Below, one piece after another: positions 16,163 through 24,870 of a stretch of DNA of 34,196 bases; within the stretch, counting starts at the first letter, position 1; every line of letters starts with the position of its first letter. The notes under the pieces were generated by a model. That model was not told where the DNA came from, ran no database searches, and was given only the letters and a program-made list of their open reading frames with translations. This DNA comes from an uncultured Eisenbergiella sp. (GTDB taxonomy: Bacteria > Bacillota > Clostridia > Lachnospirales > Lachnospiraceae), in contig CANQFM010000033.1 in assembly GCA_947598825.1 (NCBI GenBank), positions 1 through 34,196 on the forward strand, in the 5' to 3' direction. A program made the position numbers and the translations under genes.

Positions 16163-16495
16163 TCAGAATGCGCCAAACTGCCGGATCAGCACCATATAGA
16201 GCGCCGTCCCGCCCAAAATGCTCAGCAGCGTATTCCTTTTCCACAGATGCAGCCCGGCCACCAGCGCGATGGAAACAATCTCCGGCAGCCCATAGGGACA
16301 CTCCAGGAAAGACACGTCCTTTAAACAGTATACCACCAACATGCCGATGATCGCATAGGGAAGCGTATCCCCCAGGTAGGAAATAAAAGGCGACGGTTCC
16401 CCTTTGCGCCCGAACAAAAACAAGGGCAGGAAACGGATCGCCGCCGTCACTAGGGCGATGACGGCTACCAGCAATACAGCGTGTACCTCTCCCAT
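16163..16495 (-). CDS. azlD: AzlD small subunit of branched-chain amino acid exporter
   Basis: A 110-aa membrane protein with about four predicted helices: AVLLVAVIALVTAAIRFLPL, YAIIGMLVVYCL, IVSIALVAGLHLW and LLSILGGTALYMVL. The early TAAIRFLPLFLF motif is typical of AzlD. AzlC/AzlD together export branched-chain amino acids. The ATG begins 1 nt after the azlC TGA, with a GGGAGG RBS, so the two genes are coupled. Confidence 0.9.
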   Translation of the reverse strand: MGEVHAVLLVAVIALVTAAIRFLPLFLFGRKGEPSPFISYLGDTLPYAIIGMLVVYCLKDVSFLECPYGLPEIVSIALVAGLHLWKRNTLLSILGGTALYMVLIRQFGAF

Positions 16496-16496
16496 C

Positions 16497-17186
16497 TCAC
16501 CGCGCCTCCCCTCTTTGCTTCCGTTTCCGATACAGCGCCAGTCCGGCGGCGGTAAGAAGCATGGTCGGGATCAGAAAATACTCCCCGCCAAAAAGCAGCA
16601 GGCAGAGCGCAGAGATCCCAATTCCCATCAGGGCCGGGCCATGCTCCTTTCCTCCCATCCACTGCTCGAGAAAAACGGTCACAAACAGCGCCGTCATGGA
16701 GAACTCGATCCCCGCGGAATCAAACGCAAAGGCCGAACTTAAGAGCGATCCTGTAACGCAGCCGCAGACCCAGTAACTCTGATTCAGGGCGGACAAAAGA
16801 AGATAATATCTCTTCCTGTCCGCTTCCTGCAGTTCATCGTCCGTACAGACCAGGGAATAGGTTTCGTCCGTCAGCGCAAAAAACAGATACGGCTTTGCTT
16901 TCCCCGTCTCCCGGTAGCGTCCGATCATGGAAATCCCGTAAAAAAAATGTCTCACATTGACCGTAAAGGTAGTGAAAGCGGCGGACAGCAAAGATACGCT
17001 CGACGCCAGCAGCCCCACCGCCACATACTGCATGGCTCCCGCATAGATAAAGACGCTCATCGCCAGCGCCCACCACACGCCGAAGCCGTTTTTTTCCAGC
17101 AACATGCCAAAGCCGATCCCCAGCGTCACATAGGTACCCATCACGGGGATCGTTTTTTTCAGCGCCAAAAGGCCGATCCGTTTCAT
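16497..17186 (-). CDS. azlC: AzlC large subunit of branched-chain amino acid exporter
   Basis: A 229-aa integral membrane protein of the LIV-E/AzlC family. Family blocks are PVMGTYVTLGIGFGMLL, FIYAGAMQYVAVGLL (the usual SGAAQF-type region) and VNVRHFFYGISM, followed by the FALTDETYSL motif. The start is ATG 17186, with GGAG about 6 nt upstream. It exports branched-chain amino acids or analogues, although the substrate in this organism is not shown. It lies 57 nt after the acyltransferase gene. Confidence 0.9.
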   Translation of the reverse strand: MKRIGLLALKKTIPVMGTYVTLGIGFGMLLEKNGFGVWWALAMSVFIYAGAMQYVAVGLLASSVSLLSAAFTTFTVNVRHFFYGISMIGRYRETGKAKPYLFFALTDETYSLVCTDDELQEADRKRYYLLLSALNQSYWVCGCVTGSLLSSAFAFDSAGIEFSMTALFVTVFLEQWMGGKEHGPALMGIGISALCLLLFGGEYFLIPTMLLTAAGLALYRKRKQRGEAR

Positions 17187-17243
17187 CCTTCGCTCCGTTC
17201 CTTTTCTTTTTCAGATACGCCTTACAGACCCGACAGGCAGGCT

Positions 17244-18368
17244 TCATCCCGTCGTCAGTTTCCTGACCACGGGGATTTTTTCCAGGATCAGCGTCGCTGC
17301 GAAAGCGGGGACGATAAGGACGATATTTTTGAGCAGGTTCGTCCAGACGCCAAAAGAGATCCCGTGGGAAACCAGCCACCCGGCCAGGGGATTTGTCAGC
17401 ATCCACCCGAAGATCCAGTGGATGTAAAAAATGCCCAGCGTCCTGGAGGCCACCGCGCGGATACTGGCGGACAGCCATTTCTGCCGGATCCGAACATCCT
17501 GGCAGATCCAGAACAGGCCCACCGCCATCAGGATCACTGGGATATGCCGGTATCCCTCCTGCAACAAAACGCCGTCCCATTCCGGCCTCCGGCTCAGAAA
17601 CCATTTGACGCCCCAAAGGGAAAACAGGCCTACCGCCAGCAAAACCGTCCCGAGGACGCGCCGGGCCAAAGGGGAGCGCCGCAGCCTGCCCTGCCCGCTT
17701 TCCATCAGCGCCCCCAGCAGAAAGAATCCCAGCATATTTCCGTATTTGCCAAAGGGTTGGAACGCCGCCAGGGCGTCAAAGGACAACCCAAAAGAAATCC
17801 CGGTCCTTCTCAGCATCTCCCCCAGCACGCTTAAGCTATACAGCCCGTTGGTGCAAAGCAGGCTTAAGACGGCCACCATCCACAGCAGCTTCCTGCCGTT
17901 TCCCCCGGCTGCGCTGCCTTCCTCCTGCCGTCCCAAAGGCCAGTCGCCGGCGGCCCGCAGCAGCGGGAACACCAGATAGACTGCCAGCAGCGCCTCAATG
18001 AACCAGAGGTGTCCGTTGATGATCTCCGGCAGTTCCCCGAACAGGAACAGATAGTTCAGTATGGCCCAGATCCCGTTCCCACGGATATTTCCCCCCGTCA
18101 GGGGCGGAATGGCCAGCAGATAGACGCATTTCCAGGCGACCAGCACCAGATAAACGCCCACCGTTTTTTTCACATGCTTTCCAAGATCCAACGGCCGCTT
18201 AAAGAGCAGAGCGCCATTTACCATGAAAAAGACGGGCACCGCTGCCCAGCAGGCGGACATACAGAGATTTGCCCCCACCGTCTCCGACAGCAGCACAAAA
18301 TGGCAGAACACCACCAGAAAAATGGCCGCCGCTTTCAGGATATCCAGATACTCCACCCTTTCCTTCAT
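17244..18368 (-). CDS. Acyltransferase-3 family membrane protein
   Basis: 374 aa with about ten hydrophobic helices. The N-terminus EYLDILKAAAIFLVVFCHF has the acyltransferase-3 pattern, with D9 and H23 as the likely catalytic region. FFMVNGALLF and GHLWFIEALLAVYLVFPLL are further family blocks. Members O-acylate surface sugars, peptidoglycan or small molecules, and the target here is unknown. The ATG overlaps the MATE stop as TGATG and has an AGAGGGG RBS. The longer in-frame ORF from 18473 has no family similarity upstream of this Met. Confidence 0.85.
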   Translation of the reverse strand: MKERVEYLDILKAAAIFLVVFCHFVLLSETVGANLCMSACWAAVPVFFMVNGALLFKRPLDLGKHVKKTVGVYLVLVAWKCVYLLAIPPLTGGNIRGNGIWAILNYLFLFGELPEIINGHLWFIEALLAVYLVFPLLRAAGDWPLGRQEEGSAAGGNGRKLLWMVAVLSLLCTNGLYSLSVLGEMLRRTGISFGLSFDALAAFQPFGKYGNMLGFFLLGALMESGQGRLRRSPLARRVLGTVLLAVGLFSLWGVKWFLSRRPEWDGVLLQEGYRHIPVILMAVGLFWICQDVRIRQKWLSASIRAVASRTLGIFYIHWIFGWMLTNPLAGWLVSHGISFGVWTNLLKNIVLIVPAFAATLILEKIPVVRKLTTG

Positions 18369-19729
18369 CAGACCCCTCTTTTCTGTCCTCCCGGCGATCT
18401 TCTCCGGTCCGACCATAACACATAGCCCAGCGTATAGACCGCCATCAGCCCCGATACGGCGGGCGCGATACAACCGATCAAAAACAGGTCGTCCGGACGG
18501 TACGAATAGGCCAAAAAGATCAACGGCATACGCAGCGCCAGGGCCCCGAAGCAGCAGCTTATCATCGTAAAGATCGTCTGGGAACGGCCGTTTAAATACC
18601 CGTTCAGGGTAAAGACAAAGGCCACCGCCAAATAATCATAGCTGCAGGACGTAAAGAAAGGAATGCCCGCCGCGATCACCCGGCTGTCCCGATCGAAGAT
18701 CCCGATCATCGATTCCGGCGAGATCTGGGCCCAGGCCCAGAAACAGGACGAAGCCAGAAACGCAAAGGCCAGGCCGGCCGCCAGGGACTGCTGTGCCCGC
18801 CGGGGCTTCCCCGCGCCGTAGTTCTGCGCTGTGATGGCCGCCAAGGCGCTGGCAATGGAGTTGGCCGGCAGCATGGCGAACACATCATATTTGCTGGCAA
18901 TCCCCACTGCGGCGGCGGCAAAAACCCCGAGGCGGTTCGTCACCGAAGTCAGGAACAGAAACGAAAGCCGCACCATGCACTCCTGCAGGGAAATGGGGAT
19001 CCCCACCCGGGCCAGTTCCCCCGCCAGACGCCTGTCAACCCGGAAGCTGGACGGCCGGAAATCGAAAATGAACCGCTTATGATTCAGATAGACCACCGCG
19101 CAGACCATGCTGATCCCCTGGGAAAACACGGTGGCCAGGGCGGTGCCGGAAACGCCCATTTTCACATAACGCACCAACACGATATCCCCGATGATATTGA
19201 GTACACAGGCGAGGGCCACAAAATACATGGGCCTCCTGGAATCTCCGTACCCCCGCAGGATGGCGCTGATCGCGTTATACCCGCAGATGAAAAAGATCCC
19301 GCAAAAACAGATCGTCACATACTGTTTCGCATAGGCCAGGCTCTCCGGAGGCGTCTGCAGGGCCTTCAGGATCGGATCCGCGCAGGCCAGCATGAGAAAG
19401 GTGAGCAGCACAGCGATCGCGGCAAACAGCGTCAACGTAGTGCCGATGGCCTTTTTTGTCTCCTCCTGCTTACGCATACCGGTATATTTCCCCACCAGAA
19501 TGGTCCCGCCCAGCGTCAGCCCGGAAACCATGCTGGTGATGATCTGCGTCACCTGGGTGCCGGTGGAAACCGCCGCCACGCTCTCCGGCGGACAGTACCG
19601 GCCGATCACCATCAGATCCACCGCTCCATAGAGGGCCTGTATGATATTTGCAATCAGATAGGGAACGGAAAAGGTCAAAAGCACCCGGAATACGTTTCCT
19701 TCTGTCAACATATGCTGTTCCTGTTTCAT
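18368..19729 (-). CDS. MATE family efflux transporter
   Basis: 453 aa with about 12 transmembrane segments in two homologous halves. The N-terminus has the MATE signature (TEGNVFRVLLTFSVPYLIANIIQALYG, followed by DLMVIGRY and AAVSTGTQ). LRGYGDSRRPMY in the first half and ALAAITAQNYGAGKPRRAQQ in the second are typical NorM/DinF-type blocks. It is probably a cation-coupled exporter of an unknown substrate. The RBS before ATG 19729 is weak. It lies 41 nt after the MBL gene and overlaps the acyltransferase gene by one base. Confidence 0.92.
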   Translation of the reverse strand: MKQEQHMLTEGNVFRVLLTFSVPYLIANIIQALYGAVDLMVIGRYCPPESVAAVSTGTQVTQIITSMVSGLTLGGTILVGKYTGMRKQEETKKAIGTTLTLFAAIAVLLTFLMLACADPILKALQTPPESLAYAKQYVTICFCGIFFICGYNAISAILRGYGDSRRPMYFVALACVLNIIGDIVLVRYVKMGVSGTALATVFSQGISMVCAVVYLNHKRFIFDFRPSSFRVDRRLAGELARVGIPISLQECMVRLSFLFLTSVTNRLGVFAAAAVGIASKYDVFAMLPANSIASALAAITAQNYGAGKPRRAQQSLAAGLAFAFLASSCFWAWAQISPESMIGIFDRDSRVIAAGIPFFTSCSYDYLAVAFVFTLNGYLNGRSQTIFTMISCCFGALALRMPLIFLAYSYRPDDLFLIGCIAPAVSGLMAVYTLGYVLWSDRRRSPGGQKRGV

Positions 19730-19770
19730 GCTTCAAACACTCTCTCTTGACGGTATATTCGGCCGTTCTT

Positions 19771-20553
19771 CTACAGCAGGATCGGCCTTCCTGCTTTCGG
19801 CTTCGCCACGGGGACCTGCAAGCGTCTTTTTCGCAGTTCCCTTTTCAGCCCCCTGGTGTCCACGCTCTGGGACACCGGCGGAAAGGCGTCGTCAAAATGA
19901 TCCAGCAGGACGCGTTTGGGTGCCAGCCTCTCGATGATGCGCAGGGCGTCCTCCTCCAGATGGGCGCTCCCCTGGTAGGGCAGGATCAGAAGATCTACCC
20001 CTTTTGGATAGCAGATCCCCTCCTGCAGCCCCATACTTCCCATCACCAGCACGCACTTACCCTCCGCCTGCACCTCGTACAGATAGGTCTGCTTTTTTTC
20101 CGGGAAATGAGGATGCAGCCAGAGCAGCGCAAGGGTATTTTTCCAATAACGAAGCCTGGTCCAGGAACACAGCGCCCTCAAAGTCTGGCGCAGCCCCGGC
20201 GCCGCATGCTTTCCTTCCCAGACCCGTACCGTCACCTCTCCGATCCGGATCCTGGTCCCCGGCCTGACCTCCACCACATTGCCGGTATCCTCCGCCATGC
20301 CGGACAGCGTCCCGGCCGCGACGCTGCCGCAGTATACGGTCGCCTGAAAAACCGAATCTTCCTCTAAAAAGGCCGGGATCTCCATCAGGTGATCCAGATG
20401 CCCGTGGGTGATGAAAATATCCTCATCCTCTCTAAAATCCTCCCCACAGTTGGGGTTTTCCCCGCCGATAAGCTGCACAAAGGGATCGAACAGAATCCTC
20501 TCCCCCGATGCTTCTATCCTCACGCTCGCCGTTCCAAGCCAGGTGATCTTCAT
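19771..20553 (-). CDS. UlaG-like metallo-beta-lactamase-fold hydrolase
   Basis: A 260-aa single-domain MBL protein. MKITWLGTASVRIE and ERILFDPFV match the UlaG-like start. The metal motif THGHLDH has H50, H52, D54 and H55, with further ligands possible at H116 (GKHAAPG) and H219 (LDHFDD). The residue that is usually the bridging Asp (a GDT-type motif after the VLV strand) is Ser173 in VLVMGSMG, so metal binding may be altered. The start at 20553 has GGAGG 5 nt upstream. It lies 17 nt downstream of the helicase stop, which suggests a functional pair. The substrate is unknown. Confidence 0.8.
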   Translation of the reverse strand: MKITWLGTASVRIEASGERILFDPFVQLIGGENPNCGEDFREDEDIFITHGHLDHLMEIPAFLEEDSVFQATVYCGSVAAGTLSGMAEDTGNVVEVRPGTRIRIGEVTVRVWEGKHAAPGLRQTLRALCSWTRLRYWKNTLALLWLHPHFPEKKQTYLYEVQAEGKCVLVMGSMGLQEGICYPKGVDLLILPYQGSAHLEEDALRIIERLAPKRVLLDHFDDAFPPVSQSVDTRGLKRELRKRRLQVPVAKPKAGRPILL

Positions 20554-20570
20554 CGCTTCCTCCATCCCTC

Positions 20571-23339
20571 TCAGAGCCGGTTGTATACCTGTTTCTGACG
20601 CCGGATCTCTCCCTCTGATGCCCGACGGGCTTCCTCCTGCATTCCGGCGGCCAGCAACGCCTTTCTTCCCTCCGGATTTTTCGTAAAGATCAGGCTGCAT
20701 TCCCCGATGCAGGGCGCCATCCGTAGGGCAAAAGCGCGCGCGTCCTCTTTTCTGCGGCCGAAGATCTCCGGCACCGGATACCAGGAACGGTCCTGTTCCT
20801 CCGGCTCCGCCACCCGCAGCAGATACCTCGGTTCTCCGATCTCCCCCATAAACTGCGCCATCGCGTCGGCAAAAAGATTTTTTTCCCGCTGCGTGCCGCC
20901 GGACAGGCTGGCAAAGCAGACGTCCTCCCGCCCTTTTCCTTCTTCTGCTGCGCCATCGCAGGGCAGCGTTTCTATGCGAATAAAGAGGCCGTCCCGGGAC
21001 AGCTCGCCAAGCTCCTGAAGCGCGGCCAGCATGGCGTTGGCCACCGCCTCCATAAAGAGCGCCGGCGTTTCAAAGACCGCCGCCCTCCTACGGCTCTTTT
21101 TCATATGGAAAAACCCGGCCACGGCCGCACAGGCCGCAGCGACCGTCAAAAGCGGATGCCCCAGGGCCGCCATGGCCACCGCTGCGGCTATCCCTACCGC
21201 CATCGCCAGCTTTCCTCCGACAGCGCGCTTCTGATATTTCTTCCTCTGGTTCTCGGCTTTCAGCCTGCCTTCGGGGCTTCCCACGCGCTCCGCCGTCTCC
21301 ATATCGTCGAGGTGTTCCAGCGCCCTCTCCCAACGTTTTCGCAAGCCTTCCCGGTCTGCGGACAAAGCCTCCATTTTTGCATTTATGGCGTCGAGCTGGC
21401 GGTTGCCGTAGGGCGGACGGATACAGGTCAGTCGGTCCAACCCGCTTTCGATCTGATCCTTCTCATAATTGACGCCCAAAAATCCCTCGAAGCGCCTGCG
21501 CAGCGTGGCAAAATCCGCCGATTTCCTCTCCAGGGCGCGGCCGTTTTTAACGCCGTCCTCTGTTTCCTGCCAGAGCGGTTCCATGCAGATCAGATGCCAG
21601 ATATTGCTGGCCTTCTCCGGATCTTCCTCCACCGTCCGGATCGCCCGGCCCCGCATCTGATTGCTCAGCATATAGGAGCCCACAAAAGAAGCAAGGATCA
21701 GCGAATTGATGCAGGGGGAATCCCAGCCCTCCCCCAACAGCGATTTGGTGCCCACCAGCATCCTGACCAGCCCTCTGCGAAACAGCTCCGTCAGATAAGC
21801 GGTCGGCCTGGGGCCGCTGCCGGATAAGGAGGCCTGATAATATCCCAAAGCGCTGCATTCCTTCAGCGCGGCCCGCTGTCCGTTTTCCTCTGCCATCCGC
21901 AAAAAATCATCTTTCGCCGATTCCGGCAGGATCACCACGCTCCCGGAAAGGGCGGCCAGCCGTGGCTCCCCCTGCAGGCTGCGCCGCAGAAATTCAAAAA
22001 TGGGAACCACGCCCAATTCCTCCATCGGCTTTTCCTCCTGGCCGATGGCGGACAGGTATTCTCCCCGGATAAAATCCGTCAAGATCAAAAGACGGAGTTT
22101 TTCGCCCAGATTCTCCTGTTCGACCTCCGCGATCCTGGCAATACTCAAAAGCTTGCCCCGGCTGTTGATCAGAAGCTTATCCATCTGCGAACTGGAAGAA
22201 AGCTCTACCTGATCCTTATGGATCAGGCCCCTGGCCCGGAGCCGTTCTGCCAGGGACTTCCGGAAATCCTCCCCGCAGTCATAGCTTTCCACATCGTCGA
22301 ACAAAAAGCCCTGGAGCAGTACCGCCAGCAGGCCAGCGTCCATGGGAGGAATCGAAATCTCTCCTGCCCCTTCCAGAAGCTTCCTGGGGATCCTTTCCCC
22401 TTTTTCCTGTAAAAAAGAAAGCAGCGCCAGCAGATAGGCCCTGTTTTCCGCAAAAAGCCCCTCGCAGTCCTCCGGCCGTTTCAGCCCCCGGTGCGTCGCC
22501 ACCGCCCGGGCAAAATCCCTGTCCGCCATCAGCATCCTGCAGGCTTTCCGAGACTCCGCATAAAACCGCTTCAACTGCGCCTCTTCCTCCGGCGTCGGCA
22601 TATTAAAATAGACAAAATCCTGATGGGGGCAAAGGCTCCCCTCTTTCACCAGCTCCGGCACGCTGATCTCTTCATCGATGGGGCCGCAAAGACCGATATA
22701 ACGATCCCACTGGGAGGGCGTGGAATCATAGGGCGGCGTCGCGGTCAGGGAAATGATCGTACAGCCTTCGTACCGGCCCACGACTTCCTCCAGCGCCTTC
22801 TGCCATTCGCTGCGCAGATGATGGGCTTCATCCAGACAAAAAGTGCCGATCCCTGCCCGATCCAGCGCGTCGTAGAGGTCGAAGGTACGGTAATCGGTTT
22901 CCTCGCTCCTGCCGTCCTCATCCTCTTCCACATTTTTCCTGCGGCGCAGGCAGCTATGCAGCGCCTGATAGGTGATGGCCGTGATCGCCGCCGGCTGCCG
23001 GATGTCGTTGGACAGAAGCTCCTCCGGCGCGCCAAACCCTTCCCGGATCCGGGACAGCCATTGCTCCCGGATCGTGATGCTGGGAGCCAAAATCAGGCAG
23101 GGCGCGTCCGCCCTGCCGATCAATTCGATCCCCAGCGTCGTCTTGCCGGAGCCCGGAGCCGCCACCACATGGATCCGCCCGTCCTCCAGATACCGGCTGG
23201 CATTGTCCAGCACCCTGGCCTGATAGCTGCGCCAGGTTCCCCGGAACTTAAGGCAGCGCCGCACCGTCCCGGCCTGTCTGGCCCCATGCCGCGCTGTCCG
23301 GCCGGTCTTTCCCTGCCCTGCGGCCTGTTTTTTCTCCAT
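20571..23339 (-). CDS. SF2 DEAH-type helicase with internal membrane hairpin
   Basis: 922 aa. SF2 motifs run in order: Q-like YQARVLDNA (39-47), Walker A APGSGKTT (61-68), DEAH (D170-H173), motif III LTATPP (198-203), motif V GEGWDSP (536-542) and motif VI QMRGRAIR (561-568). About 230 residues lie between motif III and the C-terminal RecA lobe. A coiled, charged segment (about 650-705) leads to two hydrophobic helices (about 711-728 and 729-744), then a basic KKSRRR stretch and a C-terminal domain (about 750-922) of unknown function with GEIGEPRYLLRV. The helices imply membrane anchoring, which is unusual for a helicase. Both soluble parts should face the cytoplasm. It lies 39 nt after the PTS gene and 17 nt before the MBL gene. 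A role in DNA restriction, RNA handling or defence is speculative. Confidence 0.85.
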   Translation of the reverse strand: MEKKQAAGQGKTGRTARHGARQAGTVRRCLKFRGTWRSYQARVLDNASRYLEDGRIHVVAAPGSGKTTLGIELIGRADAPCLILAPSITIREQWLSRIREGFGAPEELLSNDIRQPAAITAITYQALHSCLRRRKNVEEDEDGRSEETDYRTFDLYDALDRAGIGTFCLDEAHHLRSEWQKALEEVVGRYEGCTIISLTATPPYDSTPSQWDRYIGLCGPIDEEISVPELVKEGSLCPHQDFVYFNMPTPEEEAQLKRFYAESRKACRMLMADRDFARAVATHRGLKRPEDCEGLFAENRAYLLALLSFLQEKGERIPRKLLEGAGEISIPPMDAGLLAVLLQGFLFDDVESYDCGEDFRKSLAERLRARGLIHKDQVELSSSSQMDKLLINSRGKLLSIARIAEVEQENLGEKLRLLILTDFIRGEYLSAIGQEEKPMEELGVVPIFEFLRRSLQGEPRLAALSGSVVILPESAKDDFLRMAEENGQRAALKECSALGYYQASLSGSGPRPTAYLTELFRRGLVRMLVGTKSLLGEGWDSPCINSLILASFVGSYMLSNQMRGRAIRTVEEDPEKASNIWHLICMEPLWQETEDGVKNGRALERKSADFATLRRRFEGFLGVNYEKDQIESGLDRLTCIRPPYGNRQLDAINAKMEALSADREGLRKRWERALEHLDDMETAERVGSPEGRLKAENQRKKYQKRAVGGKLAMAVGIAAAVAMAALGHPLLTVAAACAAVAGFFHMKKSRRRAAVFETPALFMEAVANAMLAALQELGELSRDGLFIRIETLPCDGAAEEGKGREDVCFASLSGGTQREKNLFADAMAQFMGEIGEPRYLLRVAEPEEQDRSWYPVPEIFGRRKEDARAFALRMAPCIGECSLIFTKNPEGRKALLAAGMQEEARRASEGEIRRQKQVYNRL

Positions 23340-23378
23340 TCCTCTCCCTGCCCCCAGGCTTTCCAGCCATACTATTCC

Positions 23379-24455
23379 TTATTCCAGTTTCAGATCGCCC
23401 TCTTTGATCCATCCGATCCTTCTGAGCATCGCGCCAAACGCAAGGCTCAATATAGCCGGAAGCACAAAGCACACAAGGATCAGCCCAATCCAGTCCATCG
23501 CCGTGACCGCCGCTTTGCTCCCCGCCTCGATATCCGCCAGCCACCCGGTATAGACGCCGATCTGCCCCACCAGGCCGCAGGTGCCCATACCGGAAGAAAC
23601 CGCAGGCCCGTTCATCTGCAGTCCGAAAAGGCAGGTGGCCACAGGCCCCGTGATGGCGGACGCCAGCGTGGGCGGGATCCATATCCGGGGATTTTTAAGG
23701 ATATTCCCCATCTGTAACATACTGGTCCCCAATCCCTGGGAAACCAGGCCGCCCCATTTGTTCTCATGAAAACTCATCACGGCGAATCCCACCATCTGCG
23801 CGCAGCAGCCGGCTACCGCCGCGCCGCCCGCCAGGCCGGTCAGCCCCAGCGCAGCGCAGATCGCCGCGCTGCTGATCGGCAGCGTCAGGGCTATCCCTAC
23901 CAGCACGGAAACGAGGATCCCCATAAAGAAGGGCTGCAGTTCCGTCGCCCACATGATGAGCTGCCCCACGGCGCTGGCCGCCGAACCGATGGCCGGCGCG
24001 CAGGCCATTGACAAAAGCACCCCGATCAGGATCGTCACCAGCGGCGTTACCAGAATATCCACCTTCGTCTCCTTGGAAACCGCCTTGCCGCACTCGCTGG
24101 CTACGATCGCCACCACCAGCACGGCCAGCGGCCCGCCGGCCCCGCCCAATGCGTTGGCCGCAGACCCTACCGCCAGAAGGGAAAACAATACCAACTGCGG
24201 CGCCTGCAGCGCATAGCCGATGGAAATGGCCATGGCAGGCCCCGATACCGCCTTGGCATAGCCGCCGGCCTCCACCAGAAATTCGCTGCCGATCTGCTCT
24301 CCCAGCGTGCCGATGATGGTGCCGATCAGCAGGGATGCGAACAACCCCTGGGCCATGGCCCCCAGGGCGTCGATCCCATATCTCTTTGCGGAAAATACAA
24401 TGTTCTTTCTTTCTAAAAAGCGTCTCACGGCGCCCGTCGTCTTTTCCTGTTCCAT
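23379..24455 (-). CDS. PTS EIIC-like sugar permease (PTS_EIIC_2 type)
   Basis: A 358-aa membrane protein, very rich in Gly and Ala, with about nine or ten helices. Blocks such as AKRYGIDALGAMAQGLFASLLIGTI, SIGYALQAPQLVLFS and HENKWGGLVSQGLGTSMLQMGN resemble the stand-alone PTS EIIC family (PF13303-like). No EIIA or EIIB gene is adjacent, so energy coupling by phosphotransfer is not evident and it may be a facilitator or regulator. ATG 24455 has an AGGAGGAG RBS. The in-frame upstream start at 24503 has none. A clear promoter (24515..24543) precedes it, making it the likely head of the run down to azlD. Confidence 0.8.
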   Translation of the reverse strand: MEQEKTTGAVRRFLERKNIVFSAKRYGIDALGAMAQGLFASLLIGTIIGTLGEQIGSEFLVEAGGYAKAVSGPAMAISIGYALQAPQLVLFSLLAVGSAANALGGAGGPLAVLVVAIVASECGKAVSKETKVDILVTPLVTILIGVLLSMACAPAIGSAASAVGQLIMWATELQPFFMGILVSVLVGIALTLPISSAAICAALGLTGLAGGAAVAGCCAQMVGFAVMSFHENKWGGLVSQGLGTSMLQMGNILKNPRIWIPPTLASAITGPVATCLFGLQMNGPAVSSGMGTCGLVGQIGVYTGWLADIEAGSKAAVTAMDWIGLILVCFVLPAILSLAFGAMLRRIGWIKEGDLKLE

Positions 24456-24514
24456 TCTGAAATCTCCTCCTGTGCCAACGATGCGGATTTTGAGATATCG
24501 CATCTGTTCGTCTT

Positions 24515-24543
24515 AAAATAGCACATAAGGACAGATATTTCAA
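24515..24543 (-). promoter_or_regulatory. Promoter upstream of the PTS EIIC-like gene
   Basis: Minus strand: -35 TTGAAA (24538..24543), a 17-bp spacer and -10 TATTTT (24515..24520), inside an AT-rich gap. The leader to ATG 24455 is about 50 nt. No terminator was seen between this point and azlD, so the transcript may cover 24.4 to 16.2 kb. Confidence 0.65.
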
Positions 24544-24562
24544 TAAGAAATGTGCCGATTTT

Positions 24563-24814
24563 CTATCCCTGCAGCCCGCGGCTCTGCCGATCCATATCCT
24601 CAATGACAATATCGTAAATTTCTCCCCGGGTGGCGCAGTATTCCAACACCTTCCATGGCTCGTTGGTGTGAAAATGAATCTTGATGAGTTCCTCGTCTCC
24701 CACGGCCAACAGGCAGTCGCCCTGAAAATGCTCCGTGATGTAATCGCTGATCACATCCTCGTCCAGATCCTCCCCTTCGATCAAAAGCTGGGTATCATAC
24801 CGAAATTCCAACAT
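24563..24814 (-). CDS. Stand-alone FakA/DAK2 C-terminal-domain protein
   Basis: 83 aa. The whole protein resembles the C-terminal region of FakA/YloV-type fatty acid kinases: a DTQLLIEG strand, then GDCLLAVGDEELIKIHFHTNEPWKVLEY and a GEIYDIVIEDM ending. The kinase (DAK2) and middle domains are missing. An AAAGGAGGAG RBS precedes ATG 24814 and the reading frame is clean, so it looks like a real small gene rather than decay. Databases often carry the label kinase to dihydroxyacetone kinase for such proteins. It lies 56 nt after sbcC. A role in binding a FakB-like partner or a phosphorylated ligand is inference. Confidence 0.65.
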   Translation of the reverse strand: MLEFRYDTQLLIEGEDLDEDVISDYITEHFQGDCLLAVGDEELIKIHFHTNEPWKVLEYCATRGEIYDIVIEDMDRQSRGLQG

Positions 24815-24870
24815 CTCTGTCTCCTCCTTTTTTCTATGGCAAAATCCCCAGGGCATTGCGCCCGCCGGGA

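Noticed and set aside
16834-17616. Minus-strand ORF of 260 codons
   Set aside because: Out-of-frame reading across azlC and the acyltransferase gene; both real genes have membrane-protein patterns and RBSs.
23764-24609. Minus-strand ORF of 281 codons
   Set aside because: Alternate frame of the PTS EIIC-like gene; Arg/Gly/Asp-rich with no membrane pattern.
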